From Bryopsis sp. KO-2023 (taxonomy: Eukaryota > Chlorophyta > Ulvophyceae > Bryopsidales > Bryopsidaceae), in contig BSYQ01000012.1 of NCBI GenBank assembly GCA_030272585.1, positions 3,162,001-3,226,000 on the forward strand: 64,000 nucleotides of DNA. Reading direction: 5' to 3'. The notes under the pieces were generated by a model. It searched no databases, was not told the origin of the DNA, and was given only the letters and a program-made list of their open reading frames with translations. Shown piece after piece: positions 12,501 through 24,128 of the stretch (position 1 is its first letter; every line of letters starts with the position of its first letter). A program made the translations under genes and the position numbers.

Positions 12501-13330
12501 TGAGGTGGCTGGAACACGTGGAAACATGCTTGCGAACCACCCCTCCAGACCCTACGCGGCTTCAGTTTTGCAGCATGGATTTCCAACTGCGGTTGTGCAA
12601 CTCACCAAAAAAGTTCGGTTGCGGAACCGACATTGCCCTTGCCACTAAGGTTACGTGGATCGCTGTTGGTCTGGCCATTTTTGCGTTGCTGTGCCGTTGT
12701 GTTTGTTCTGGGTCGGAGTGTGGATCCCTCGTCGTGGGCGTCGTGCACAGGTCATTCGGAGTGGTGTCGCTCGGCGCAATTTGCTCTTGTGTGTGGTTGA
12801 TCCTGGAAACATTTCCGTCTATCTTTGCGAAAGTTATGCTTGGAATCGGAGCGCTTCACTACGTTGCTTTCATGCTGTCGTTCTGGATATCAATGAAACA
12901 CACAGAAACACACGCATGTTTTCCCAGCGATGCAAGGGAGCCTGGGATGCTAGACACAGCTTGGTTTTCTTGGCGTTTCAAAGGAGGGCGTTTCTCGCGT
13001 TGCTTGAGGACTAAGCTTATTGTACTCGTTGCACCGTTGGTGCTGGAATTGGCAGGTCTGTTCCACACGCTCACAGGAGAAGAGATTCCTTACATCACGT
13101 CCGAAATGGATTTGAGAGTATGGCTGTACTGGAGGATCGTATTGCAAGGCCTCACCGCCTCCGCGTTCCAAGCAGTGTTTCAGAGCATCGTGTTCAACTT
13201 GCCGCTGGCCGAGTTCTTCGACATGGTGGGAGCCCACCATGTGCCTTTGGGGGTGGTGGCATCGACCTTGGTGCTGTCGCAGTTATCGATTGTGCTGGGA
13301 GTCTGTGAAGCTTTTTCTTTGCTCGATTAA
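9563..13330 (+). CDS. leucine-rich-repeat membrane protein with about six C-terminal membrane segments
   Basis: Exons: 9563-9649, 9843-about 9998, 10333-10540, 10687-11291, 11555-11882 and 12102-13330 (TAA). The phases agree and give about 870 residues; only the end of exon 2 is uncertain. Exon 1 is a signal peptide (MTLRLHAAVVALLISLLPYG, then TCADF). Exons 3-6 carry degenerate plant-type LRRs such as LPPSLQKLEIWG, LPKGLQKLVIEHT, LPESIRHVQLGGNLFEG and LPHLNQLNITDSGLPEDLP. A cysteine cluster (FCSMDFQLRLC, FGCGTD) closes the ectodomain. From about residue 645 there are six hydrophobic segments, starting with TWIAVGLAIFALLC and ending near VASTLVLSQLSIVLGV just before the C-terminus. No kinase domain follows. 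A receptor or adhesion role at the cell surface is inferred from the architecture only. Confidence 0.72.
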
Positions 13331-14735
13331 TCATGTGTTGGCGGCGTGGCTGTGCGGAAACGGTGGACGTATAAAGCTGTGAAACCAACGCTAGCGCTCC
13401 TCATTTGTTTTTTCTTCACGTTGGTCTATCCTGTGCAATAGATGCTGATTCAAACAAGATGAATAGCTGATTTGTTTGTTTGTTTTGAGTGATTACTAAT
13501 CAAGGGGGAATTTGGGATCTGTTGGAAGTCAGCTGAATGGATCAACTGACTGTCAGTTGATATATTCAGTACTGAATATGAACAACTATAGTTTTTCATG
13601 GCGTTGTTGATAAGGGGAACGATGGCTGACTGTTTTCGTTTCAGTACAGTCAAGAGATGGAGTATTGCTATTGATCCTTTTGGATTGTAATTTTTTCCCC
13701 CTTTCAAGGTCATGACCTGTGGATCAGTTGATCAATTGAGGTTTATTATGTGAACTTAAATAATCTTTTTCAATCCTTGACTCTCTTCTTGTACAATGCA
13801 ATCAGGCCTGCTGGGGTGCGTTTACCTGTTTGATTGGCAAGGGGAAACCACAAGACTTCTTGAACGTCATCACTCGTGGCCTGACTGGTCCCACTTGGGA
13901 GAATACCAGCGATGGTTGTGAAGTCTTCATCTTGTTTCTTTGTCAAAAATTTATACACTAACTTCAGCTGTATTGAGCAGTTCAGAAAAAAAAATTGAAG
14001 GGAAAGAGAAATGCCGAACTCTTACCTGGTGTCCGGCGTTGAGTGGGGTTTCCAGCCTCATTCTCAGTCTCACATATGGAATAGATAGAATTGTGGTTTG
14101 GTTGATTTCTTTTTCAGTGATTGCTCTTGTGTGGTTCTATTGTTCATGAATTTATGGATTGAATGAATTCATGGGTTCAAGACAAAATGATCAAAAAAAT
14201 CCACTTTTCAGGCAACTTAAGACTGTGACATAGGAAGCTTTTGGAATCTTAAAAGCTCATACTACTTCATGCATGAATCAACAAGGAATTGCAGCCACAT
14301 TACAAAGGCCCCACCAATATTTTTCCAGGTCAACAGTGCGACATGTGAAACTCTGAGTCCCAATTGATATTCACTGGCTGATTAAAAAAAGAATCGAGAC
14401 CAAGTCATTTGTGATCACCATAACAGCACAATGGCCGTCCCTGCTGGTTTCTGTTTCAGAGGCTTCATAGAGAATTCCAAACATGCCGTTACAGTTCGTC
14501 TTACTTCCAAGTAAGGCCGAGTGTAACGCCATGTTTGTTGCGAATATAGGTGGATTTTTCCCTCATCAGTGTTCTCGACCTTTTATAGAATTGTTGGCAG
14601 GCGCCATTGCGATTACGAATTTTTGTGAGAAGAGATATACAATTTAGACTCTATTCGAATATAGTGTGGTAACGAATACGCCTCATTCGACCTCATGGTC
14701 CCTATTGGCACTTATCGACACGTCTCTCGTCGTTT
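13331..14735. other. intergenic, with two adjacent palindromes
   Basis: Flank between the LRR gene and the retrotransposon fragment. Only short A/T-rich open frames occur. Two perfect palindromes lie side by side at 13542-13579 (listed separately). Confidence 0.4.
13542..13579. repeat. two adjacent perfect palindromes
   Basis: TCAACTGA-CTG-TCAGTTGA occupies 13542-13560 and ATATTCAGTACTGAATAT occupies 13562-13579. Both arms are exact. Each could form a hairpin or a dimeric protein-binding site. No adjacent gene start explains them. Confidence 0.6.
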
Positions 14736-14754
14736 GTTGCATTATTATCGACTT

Positions 14755-15475
14755 AATCATAATCATAATTACAACCCACAGCAAAAGAGAGCCATCACCC
14801 TCTATGATGCTGGAACAGAGACAAAAAGGAAAGAAAAGAAAGAGAAAAACAAAAAAAACAAAAACAAAACAAAAACCTTAGGATTGTAAACCTGCTGAAC
14901 GTATTGAAGCCATTTTGCTGATAACTAAAGCTAATTTGCCCGATGGCACCCTACTAAAAAGATCCTTGGGATTAGCCCATCGAAAAACATCTGAATGCAA
15001 AGAACGAAAGGAAGAATAAAAAGGACATTCAAAAAGAAAATGCCGTTCATCTTCCACCGCGGACCGACACAACCGACAAATCCTGTTTTCCCTTGGTACA
15101 CCATTATATCGTCCCACTTCCACTTCCAAGAAATGAATACCACAACGAAAACGAGTAAAGAAAACCCGAAGAGAAGTTGGTTTTAAAGTTGTCAAATACC
15201 GTTCAAATCTGAGGGAAAACTTAATATGCCGATACCAAGATATAACTCGAGATGCAGATGAACCGAAAACATGTTCAGCATGCATAGTAGCTTTATAACG
15301 ACGCTGAAATTCCGAAATGTCCACCAAAGTCGTAGAAGAAAATATCTTCTCCGGCCAAAACCGTATTATCGACTTAAGACCCGGCCTACAACCCAATAAA
15401 TTTCGTCCAAATTGGGTGGCCTTTCCTCCATACAAACAGTAATTCGTTGTTGGGTGTTGAACGCATGCCAGAGGT
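14755..15475 (-). mobile_element. non-LTR retrotransposon (LINE) 3' end
   Basis: The minus-strand frame stays open from about 15475 to TAG-adjacent 14878 without an upstream start, so the element is 5'-truncated. The translation ends a LINE reverse-transcriptase polyprotein. It contains a terminal zinc-knuckle-like region, RICRLCRSAVEDERHFLFEC, with a CxxC-H-C spacing typical of the zf-RVT domain. The 3' UTR is A-rich on the plus strand, and the element ends near a repeated ATTATGAT-type tail at about 14755. A near-identical shorter copy lies at 29433-29735 on the other strand. The upstream boundary is not certain. Confidence 0.75.
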
Positions 15476-15862
15476 CAATACTTCTTGACGATGTTTATGG
15501 GATACGTATAGACGCGCGCGTCCAAGCTTGTGGGGAAAGTGGATGGTTTTTCCGCAGAGAATTCGAATGACGTTGCTTTCGCTCGAGCCTATGCCAGTGT
15601 TTGGGTGAACATTCACTGGTTGATCTCTTTTTCGATTCCGGGTTGGATTTTGTCACAATTTATGGACACACAAATTCTGTGTGTGTGTGTGTGTTTCTCC
15701 AGCCTCTTTATTGTTTTGCTTGTTGGAAAAGCCAACCACCACAATTTAATCCAGGGAAATGACCAGTTTCAAGATACTTGGCTAATGGCCAAGGTCAGTC
15801 TAGAATCAATTCAAATCAAAATTTCTTGATTTTTCTCCTTTTGGAGGAGGAATTTCATTCTT
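15476..15862. other. intergenic, no gene seen
   Basis: Short interval between the LINE fragment and the 3' end of IFT57. It contains a (TG)n microsatellite at about 15678-15693. Confidence 0.4.
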
Positions 15863-18800
15863 CTACAAGCCATAATACTCACTCCCTTCAGAAATGGCTG
15901 ACATTATCCTCCCTCTATCTTTAAGACTCAATTGCAAAAGCGAATGCGACACTATGCCCATCAAAACCTCCATTTCCCTAATCTCTTCACTAAGTTTTTT
16001 TATAGCCCCACGGATGCGAACCACAGGGGAAGTGTCGGAAATGCTGCTTCCTCTTTCGTCCATTATCTGTTTGATTTCCTCCAGTTGCTCCTGAATTCGG
16101 TGGAGTTCGTTGTTTTGCTTGGAGACGCTCTCAGATTTTGAGTTGTATTCCTCCTGTTTGAAAAATGCATTCAGAGATTCAACCTAGGAATAAACTCACC
16201 AGAAGAATGTTGGTTATGTTTTGTGTTTGTTTTGTATTGGGCTGGAGCCCCAACGGGGAAGTTATCACCACGCTTGCTCTAAAAAGATCCATCGATCAGT
16301 GGAATGCTGAAAACAAGGAAGGTCGTTCAATTTTTCTCTCCTGTGTTTTTTTTCGCTGAGCCACTGCTTTCAATTGATGGGTGGATTTCCACTCGATTGG
16401 TTGTTGCGATAGATTGTCTCTATTCTAACTGACAAAATTGAAATGAACTGTGTGGCGGACCCCCCGCTTGCCTGGATTTGTTGCAATTGCATCCTTTTCG
16501 TCTTGTGTTCGGATGCTTGTGTGGAGTAGCAATCGTTCAAGAACTTTTCCCTGGTTTCCAGCTTCTCCAGGGACGCATTCACATCATTTTCCACTTTTTT
16601 CAATTGTTGTTGTCCTTCGGGCCATATATTTGATACTGATTTGTAATGATTGTGCGCCTGCGAAACACACACACACACACACACGCTCAGCCGGCAAAAA
16701 ACCCCAACCCTCCAATTGCACCCGCCCTACGTTGTTGCATAATCAAGAGAAAAACCCAACACCAGCAGCCAAAAAACCCCCAAAAAACAGAAGAAAAGAA
16801 GGAGGTTCAGCAAGAATTGAATGCACGAAACCTGCTCTAAATGGTGCCGCCAATCCCTGGAGTCGGCACCAACTGTTATCCTCAGTTTCGACGACACCCT
16901 CTCGACTTCCAGCCGCCAAAGCTCAGCATCCACCTGCAGCAATATTTGAGCATGCAACTGAGTCAGACGTGGAGGAGAAAATGTACATCCATAAGCTACA
17001 TTGCTTTACTGCTGAGAGGCCTTGCACATTTACTTTGTTTGTTAGGTTGTTTTATTTTTATTTTTTTTTTGCTTAGCTGTTGAAAGGTTGAAACGTTGAA
17101 AATTGATGAGGGGAATTCGCTCATGGATGGCTGAGTATTGTTGTCACAGAAACTCATTCCAAAACCGAGCAGTTCTGAAACACTACAATGGTGGTGACTG
17201 ATTCCTGGCTGCATCTGAAACGGCATCTCATTGGTTAAGGGCTTGTTTGATTTCATTTCACCAGAAAGAAAAAAAGAAACCATTAGGGAAATGAGTGGGG
17301 CTCCTTTTGTATTTCTATCACTCTCTGTCGGTTTTTTGACCACCTGTGAAGTCAGCATTTGCCTGTCTTCGATTTCTTGTGTTTTTTGTGTGAGTTGCAT
17401 TTCTTCACGGACCCCGGCCATATAGGCTTCTTCTTCCTCCTCCTCATCCACTTCTCTTACCTGTTCATTTAAAAAAAAAATCAATATTTTCATTTCTTAC
17501 CGTTCCAAGTTGAAATTCCACTGTAGAAAACTCACCCAACTGAAGATGTCCAGAGATGAGTTATTTTTGCTTCTCAACTCTTCCTATTCTGTTTAATTGT
17601 GTCTTTTTCTAAGTTCTTGTTGAATTTTCTGTTCAAATAAATAAAAATTAGGTTATTTTTTCAGTCAGATTTTCAAAAAAAATTGAATGCTGCAACACGG
17701 AAATTCCACGAGTCCACGAGGGGGAAATTTGTAATAACAGCTTATTGTACTTTTCGCTTTTTTTTCCATGACTGACAAATGAAATAAACCAGATTCCTCC
17801 TCCAGTCAAGAATGTCAAATATCAAAAGAAGTCGACAATTTTTTCATTTCTCGAAATTGAAGATGCCAACTGACCTCATCGGCCAAATCAACTGTTGGAA
17901 GTTCAGCATCATCGTCGACATCGGCCTCATCTTCATATCTAAAAATAGAATCATGATTTGACATCCTAATTCCAAGCTGCACATTTTAACCCTACCTCCC
18001 CCCCCCCCAAAAAAAAAGTTGAACGAATATATATATATGCATATGTGCATATTCTGTCTTAGGGAACTATATAATGATAACATTTTCAAAACCGTTTAAT
18101 AAAAATTTACATCTGCACGAAGAAAAAAAAAACTGCTGTTTTTGTTTCGGAAACCTTCCAGCGATTTCTGCGTTGGGGTTCGGGATGATTTACTATTGTT
18201 TTATTAATTTATTTGAATTTTTTGCTTACTCATCTGGTGGGAAGACTGGTGCACTGAAAGTAAACCCTTTGGTTTCCAATACATAAGAAGCCAAACTGTC
18301 CAAAATGCCACACACTTCAGCGCCATAGCCTCTGATGCAGCCAAAAAAAACAAAAACACAAAATCAGCACAGACCTCAAAAAAAACAAAAACTACAAGAT
18401 GATACTGAGCGGATAAATTCCTCACAAGAATGTGCCATGTTTTATCCATTGCCAGTTTGAAAAAACTGACCACTCTAAAAAAATTGATGAAACTGTTAAA
18501 CGATTTCCACAGAACAGAAATTGAGCAGAAATCCACCATGACCTTTTTGTTAAGCTTTACTTTCTTCTCCTCCTCCAAAATTTTCAATAATAAAAAAATC
18601 ATTAAATTATTATTTATTAATTTTTCAGGTTGATTGACCAATAATTGATCGATGGATGGAAAACCAGGAAAAAAAAGAAAACATCTTACCTATGGATTTT
18701 TGTTACTGGAAAGGATGGTGCCGAAAAGCCGACTGCTCTGAGTTGAGTCAGCATGTTCGTACAAACAACATTTGGATCATCGAATTCCTTGGGCATTGGT

Positions 18801-20058
18801 ATTTCTTGTCCCAACAATTGCATCAGCCACGTCACCTGCTCGAAATTTCAATTTCAAAAAAAGCACCTGTTTTTACTCAAACCTTCAATAATCAATATTG
18901 ACAGTTCTTTTCAGTTTTTTATCTGCAGAATCAAGATACACCGTATTCCGACAAACGGTGCCAGATTGGCAGATACAATTTTTTTTTTCACATTTATTTT
19001 TATAAAACTGCTGTGTGTATCTCCTATCCTCCTATTTTTTTCATGTTCTTGCCATGATTCATACCAGCTCAAATGCTTTGAATTGTTTTGGGTTTTTTTC
19101 CTGAAAGGATGCTTGTAACTGTATTGATTTCATACACTGAAATACCAGTCTTACCAAGCTGGCAAAATACGTGAATTGACCACTGGTGTCTTGACTGGGG
19201 GGCAGCACAAAGAAATTCCGATGGAGAGGCTCTCGATAAGGTTTCCTATAGAGGAGAATGAGTGAATTGGATTGTAGGTTTTTGTTTTTCTTGTCTCAAC
19301 ATCATTTAGTAGCAAAAATGCTTGGGCACAAAAAGCAGCAAATCGTTATTTGACATGTCTAGACAATAAAAAAGGATACTACTTTTCACACGAGTTCTGC
19401 AGCCCCCCCCCCCCCCCCCCCCGGCTTCCAGGTCCAACATGACAATTGTTTTTTCTTCAACTCTTATTCATCTGTGTTGTTTTCCACCAGGTATGGAGAA
19501 TTGTTTTTGGGAGATCATGTTGGACTTTCTCCCACCTTTTTCTGCAGAATTCCACTTCATATCTCAGAAGTTTCAACTTGTCCAGAAGTTTTTCCTGCAC
19601 AGAAAATGTTAACATATTGGTGAAAACCCCCCACAATAATTTTCTTCAGCGGGTTCGTTCCAAGCCCACTTGAAAAAGGCCTCAAAACCTGTGTCTTTCT
19701 GTGGTGATGAGTGGTCTACAGAAGGATATGCCAGCCAGATGCAAAATTTTTATTGATGCAGGAAATGTTTTGGGGGGGTTTACAGGGTGAATTGCATCGT
19801 AAAACTTTTACCTCACCATGCAAACGTTGGCCGCCATTGACGGCTGTGTGAACAAAACAGCAGTCAGTGCGATGCCGTCCGAAGCCGACAGAACATATTC
19901 ACGGTGGTGGCTTCTTTCTTGACGTAGCGGACATGACGCGAAGCGCATACACAATATACAGAACGGTGTATTGTTTCTACCGCAAAACACTAGCTTCCTG
20001 CCCAGGAAAAACTTACTTCTAGCGATCGGCCCGTGTGAACTGCAGCTCGAGAAGTCAT
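15863..20058 (-). CDS. IFT57: intraflagellar transport protein 57 (complete, 11 exons, 408 aa)
   Basis: Exons on the minus strand: 20058-20017, 19843-19817, 19594-19536, 19245-19155, 18835-18690, 18331-18230, 17938-17875, 17460-17344, 16933-16832, 16657-16472 and 16153-15863 (TAG). All junction phases agree; the total is 1,227 nt. The order of motifs follows animal IFT57: EKLLDKLKLLRYEVEF, then HRNFFVLPPS, then EFDDPNVVCTNMLTQLR, then GYGAEVCGILDSLA, then an acidic linker, then LWRLEVERVSSKL with DWRHHLEQ. A coiled coil ends in MDERGSSISDTSPVVRIRGA and GIVSHSLLQLSLKD. IFT57 belongs to IFT-B and acts in cilium or flagellum assembly. Length is close to the usual 400-430 residues. Exon 2 is a 27 bp microexon, and the intron after exon 10 begins GC (CAG|GCAAGC) instead of GT. 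The start is the first in-frame ATG before exon 2; an extra upstream 5' exon is possible. Confidence 0.95.
19403..19422 (+). repeat. uninterrupted C20 run in an IFT57 intron
   Basis: Lies in the intron between IFT57 exons 3 and 4 (19246-19535). On the transcribed sense it is a G-run. Confidence 0.7.
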
Positions 20059-21294
20059 TGTGACGTCCGTCCGTGGGGATTCACTCAGAGGCTCATTCTG
20101 TGGAGGGGTTCCAACGCCCGAACTCGATCTCCTCAGCCCAGCCTGGAAAGAGAAAGATGGAGTATAAGCCAGCGCGAAACAACCCACAAGAAATCAAGGT
20201 CGCGCAGCCTAATTGTTCCAAAATACGACGTCTCGGCCTGGTCGGAATCCGAGAAAGCCAGCCTCGATTCGCTAAACACAGGATTATGTGCCCCTGTTTC
20301 TGAACTGTTTTATTCAGAGGGTTCTGTTTTTCCATTCCGAATATCAGTGTTTCCCAGATTTTGCCCGCAGAATTATCTCATTTTGAGACTTGCTTCCCTG
20401 CATACAAGTAATTCGATGAAAGCTGTGGTACGCTGCAGATCCCAGCTCCCTTGGGAATGCGGAGGGAAGAAATCGCTCCGCTATTTTACAAACCTGATGC
20501 ACTTCGATCAAGGTTGAAAACTCTCAAAACTACGGATCCAAGAAACGACACAAAGAACACAGATCCCTTCCCCCTTTAAATAGTCAGCGCTTTTCGCGTT
20601 CACGTCTTACCCTCGGCATTTCCTTCCGTGGCGCTGTGGAACGACGTGCGACGGTTTGCCAGAAACTGCTCCAAACTGATATTTTTCTCAATTGGTTTTC
20701 ATTTTTATTTCACATTCATCAAACACGAAACCACGACACGTGACTCTCTTACTTTGTACTATACTTTTTTAAAATTGGGCGATGGAGTTTTTGAGTGGTG
20801 GAGTTGGTCCTTTCTGGAACGGGTTTTTCGTTTCTTGTTTGGCAGGGGACATGACTACCGCACTCACCTGAACGCCAACCTTTTCGACTCTATTCTTTTT
20901 TCCCGCGTTTTTTATTTGCCCTTCATCGACCAACGCTGCCAGGTCAGTAGTCTTCTCAAGAAACAGAAAAAAAACGAAACGAAAACGGGGGTGAATTCTG
21001 TCTGTCTGGTTGATACGTTCCGCGTGATGCGGCGAGCTAAAGACACACCATTCCCGAGGTCGACGATTTTCACGGGGGGGCGGGGGGAAGAGGCGCGTTG
21101 CGAAAGTGGGCTTACTAAACTTAGGGAGGTGGCTTTTTTTGGGAGGGTCCCGTGCAAGGAGGTCCTGTTTTCAAACATCCCACAAATTCTCTTTGAAAAC
21201 AGGAATCTCTTCTTCTTCTTTTCCAAGACAAAGAGGCCAGTTTTGGCAGGAAACACCCAATTGATTTGGCATTGTTCTTGTTTCAGAAGGGGTG
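20059..21294. promoter_or_regulatory. shared upstream region of IFT57 and EAPP
   Basis: The two genes diverge from this 1.2 kb interval, so it must contain both promoters and 5' UTRs. No motif could be pinned down. A donor-like CAG|GTGAGTGC on the minus strand near 20866 suggests a possible noncoding 5' exon of IFT57. The long plus-strand open frame at 20628-21335 looks fortuitous. Confidence 0.35.
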
Positions 21295-22728
21295 ATGGCT
21301 GCTCCTTGGACTCCACGTCAGCAAACCCCTCCTAGACAAAGGCAGCCCCGACTCGAAGAGGATTCCGTGGCACCTTTCTACTTTTCCAATATTCCAGGGA
21401 GAAGAATGAAAAAGAGCAGGATGGACAGCAAGCCGTCCTCTGCCTCCAATCAGGCCAATATGGTGGATAAAAATGAAGAAATGTGGTGGCGGTGAGTGGT
21501 ATTGAGAAAGAAAGAAAAAACCCTGAGAGAAGGCGAGAGGAAGGGTGTTTATCATCCTTTTTATGGGTAGAATCATTGAAATATTTCGTGAAGAGTTGAA
21601 AAAAAAAGAAAAAGAAAAAAGCTAGCGCAGGGTATAAGAGGAAACTTTTTGCAGAATCAAGTTCCGATTCCTCCCCCACACACTCTTTCTCCCCCTTACA
21701 TTTTCTTTCAATTTTTTTATTTCGAGGTGGAGGGGGGGTGAGGGGGGGTGAGGGATATTTCCAAAAAATAAGTAAAATAAATAAAACTGCTTTTTGAGGT
21801 GTTTTTCGGGGTGAAAGGGAATGGCAGAATATTTTTTTTACCTGTCAGACTGTTGCCCCAAATTGTGATTCGAGATTCAAATATTGAAAAATATTGTAAA
21901 TGTTCCAATTCATCATATTTTACTTTTTTTTAGATTTGCAGTGCAGCAGAATAAATGAGGCTTCCATATCTTTTTGTCCTTTTTTCTTTTTTTTTTTCAA
22001 ATTGGGTGAATCACGAAACGTTCACTTTGCAGCCAAATGGCAAGTGTTCAGTTGGGCTATTGATCGGCCCAGCTTCAAATCCACACGAGTACTTGACGGT
22101 CAATCCTCCTCCTACTTAATGCCACTGTGATTCCCTTTTTGCTTAAATCAAAGCTGTTTTTGTACAAAGGTCCGATAGCAGTCTGGACGGCCGAGAATTG
22201 GACGATTTGGATCTGATGGAGGACCCTTTCTATGACCCCACCCTCGATGAAAAAGATGCTCAATGGACTGCAAAGCTTCGAAGGGGTCGCACGTCAGACG
22301 CCATCCTGAACTGCCCCGGTTGCTTCACCACCTTGTGCGTGGATTGCCAAGAGCATTCCAGCATGGTGGGCTGCTTCCGAGCCATGTTTGTGATGAACTG
22401 CAGGGTGGAGGTCAATCGCAGGAAAGGTTTTCGAGAATCAATCAGCACGGGAAAGCGACTGAAAAAAGGGGATCCGACCGCGGGCGGTCGAGTTGTTCGA
22501 AGGAAGCTGGATGCATCGAATGAGAATGCTGGAGGGGGGTCCAGATTGATAGAAGGAAACGGAACGGGGGAGGAAGGCTTGGCTGTGGATGAAATGGCTT
22601 CATTGTCGGTGAACGAGCAATTCACCGATTCGAAACTGGTGCTTTGTAATGCATGTGGGACCGAGGTGGCTGCGTATGACTCTGACGAGGTCTACCACTT
22701 TTTCAACGTTTTTCCGAGTCTGGCATAA
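21295..22728 (+). CDS. EAPP: E2F-associated phosphoprotein homologue (251 aa, two exons)
   Basis: Exons 21295-21491 and 22170-22728 (TAA) join in phase (CG|G) across a 678 bp intron. Exon 1 has a basic Pro/Arg/Gln-rich N-terminus. Exon 2 has the conserved EAPP C-terminal domain. It begins with FYDPTLDEKDAQWTAKLRRG and SDAILNCPGCFTTLCVDCQ, continues with FRAMFVMNCRVEVN, and ends with CNACGTEVAAYDSDEVYHFF. The Cys pairs CPGC, CVDC and CNAC are the likely zinc ligands. Human EAPP is a nuclear protein that binds E2F factors and affects E2F-dependent transcription; the same role here is inferred. The linker between the two Cys parts is Gly-rich. The ATG at 21295 is directly preceded by in-frame GTG, and ATG is taken as the start. 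Confidence 0.94.
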
Positions 22729-24128
22729 GGTCACACTTGTCACACTTTTTTGTTTTGTTTTTGTTTTTTTTTTTGACGGATCTCACTACTTGTGTTTAAA
22801 TTGCGAGGGAGGTAATTGGGGGGGGGGGGGGGGGGGGGGGGGGGAAGGGAAAAAATGCTATTCCTGAATATATGGAGGGTGGTAAAAGATAGGCAGGTCA
22901 ATCGGACATGGGGTTGGATCTTTTTCTTAAATATGCAACACACTGCGCAAATTGATATTGCGATTTTGCACTGGTGGAGAAATGATAATTTGGGGTTTCA
23001 ATTCGTTTTGTTTTTTTTTTTTTGGTCCGTTTTATGGAGGGAGGTTGCTTTTTATGTGTATTATACTTGTTTGGTCAGGTTTTCGAGACATCGATTTGGG
23101 GGGGGGGGTCAAAATGATACATATATGTTTTCACAGATGTTCTTTTTTTTTTTTTGGAGGGGGGGGGGACATATGGAGAAATTTCAGCATGGAAAATTGA
23201 AAGGGAAGAGGACGAAAAAGAAAGTGGAACCAATCCTCCAAGGTATGATGTTGAATGAATTTTGAGGGACCAAAAAGAGAAGGTGTAATTCCAGCTCGCT
23301 TTCCTCTGCCATTCATAATCTGATTCACACTGGGCCTGAACCACCATGACAGACCATGTGCCTTTCAATACTGTTGATGCTAGGATAACCAAGAATCTGT
23401 ACCAGTGTATTGATGTGTCTGACTACGAGTAGTGTGGTCACTTCTGGATTTCGGCTGATGAATGATCCCTGGTGCATTTCTGGCAAAGGATGGCTCATGG
23501 CTGACATTTCATCCATGTTGGATCTTTTACCAAGAGAAGCTAAACAACAGAATTACAACCCCAACACCACCTGGGTAAAGGTGGTGCTGGCTTAAAACAA
23601 CAAAAGAATGCACAATTTTCTGTCCAGTTCAAAAACACAGGCATTGTCAACAGAGAAACAATGCGCATGGATCGCACTCTCATACACTAACTAAGCAAAT
23701 TGATGTCACTTTTTTTGTCGATGTCAGAAAAAAGTTTCGTTGCAGGTTTATTATCATTCAAGGAAAAATAATAATTCAATCGGCATGCAAAAAATCCCCA
23801 ACAATGTTGACCAAAAACCCCTCCCTTTTTTTCCCAGGACCCAGGGTGTCTATCTTTTAACTGAAACTGACAACCAAATCTCTGCAAAAAAAAGAGTTTC
23901 AACATATTTCCCCCCAAAAAGAGATTTCCAAAGAGATTTTTCGAATCTTCCGAGACCAACATACAACTCATCTAGTCCATACACCCCCTCCTAAAACTTA
24001 TAATCAAACAAACAATGTACACCTAAAAAGACACCCATTATATTATATATATATAATACGACAGAGTCGCTCACAGCCTCCAACAAAAAAGCAATCCCGA
24101 TTCATTCAATCGACAAGATCATTATCAC
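22729..24128. other. 3' flanks of EAPP and of the lipase gene
   Basis: Converging 3' ends. The interval contains an uninterrupted G27 run at 22818-22844, a T-rich/GGA/G-rich tract at 23143-23170, and an AT palindrome around 24038-24058. A minus-strand 62-codon frame (23516-23325) starts with ATG but has no recognisable family and is not called. Confidence 0.4.
22818..22844 (+). repeat. uninterrupted G27 run
   Basis: A single G homopolymer of 27 bases, 90 bp after the EAPP stop codon. Length may be a sequencing estimate. Confidence 0.7.

Noticed and set aside
20628..21335. 235-codon plus-strand frame before EAPP
   Set aside because: Non-ATG start, low-complexity translation, and it overlaps the EAPP start in another frame.
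23325..23516. 62-codon minus-strand ORF with ATG
   Set aside because: No family, no flanking splice sites, and within the 3' flank of two genes.
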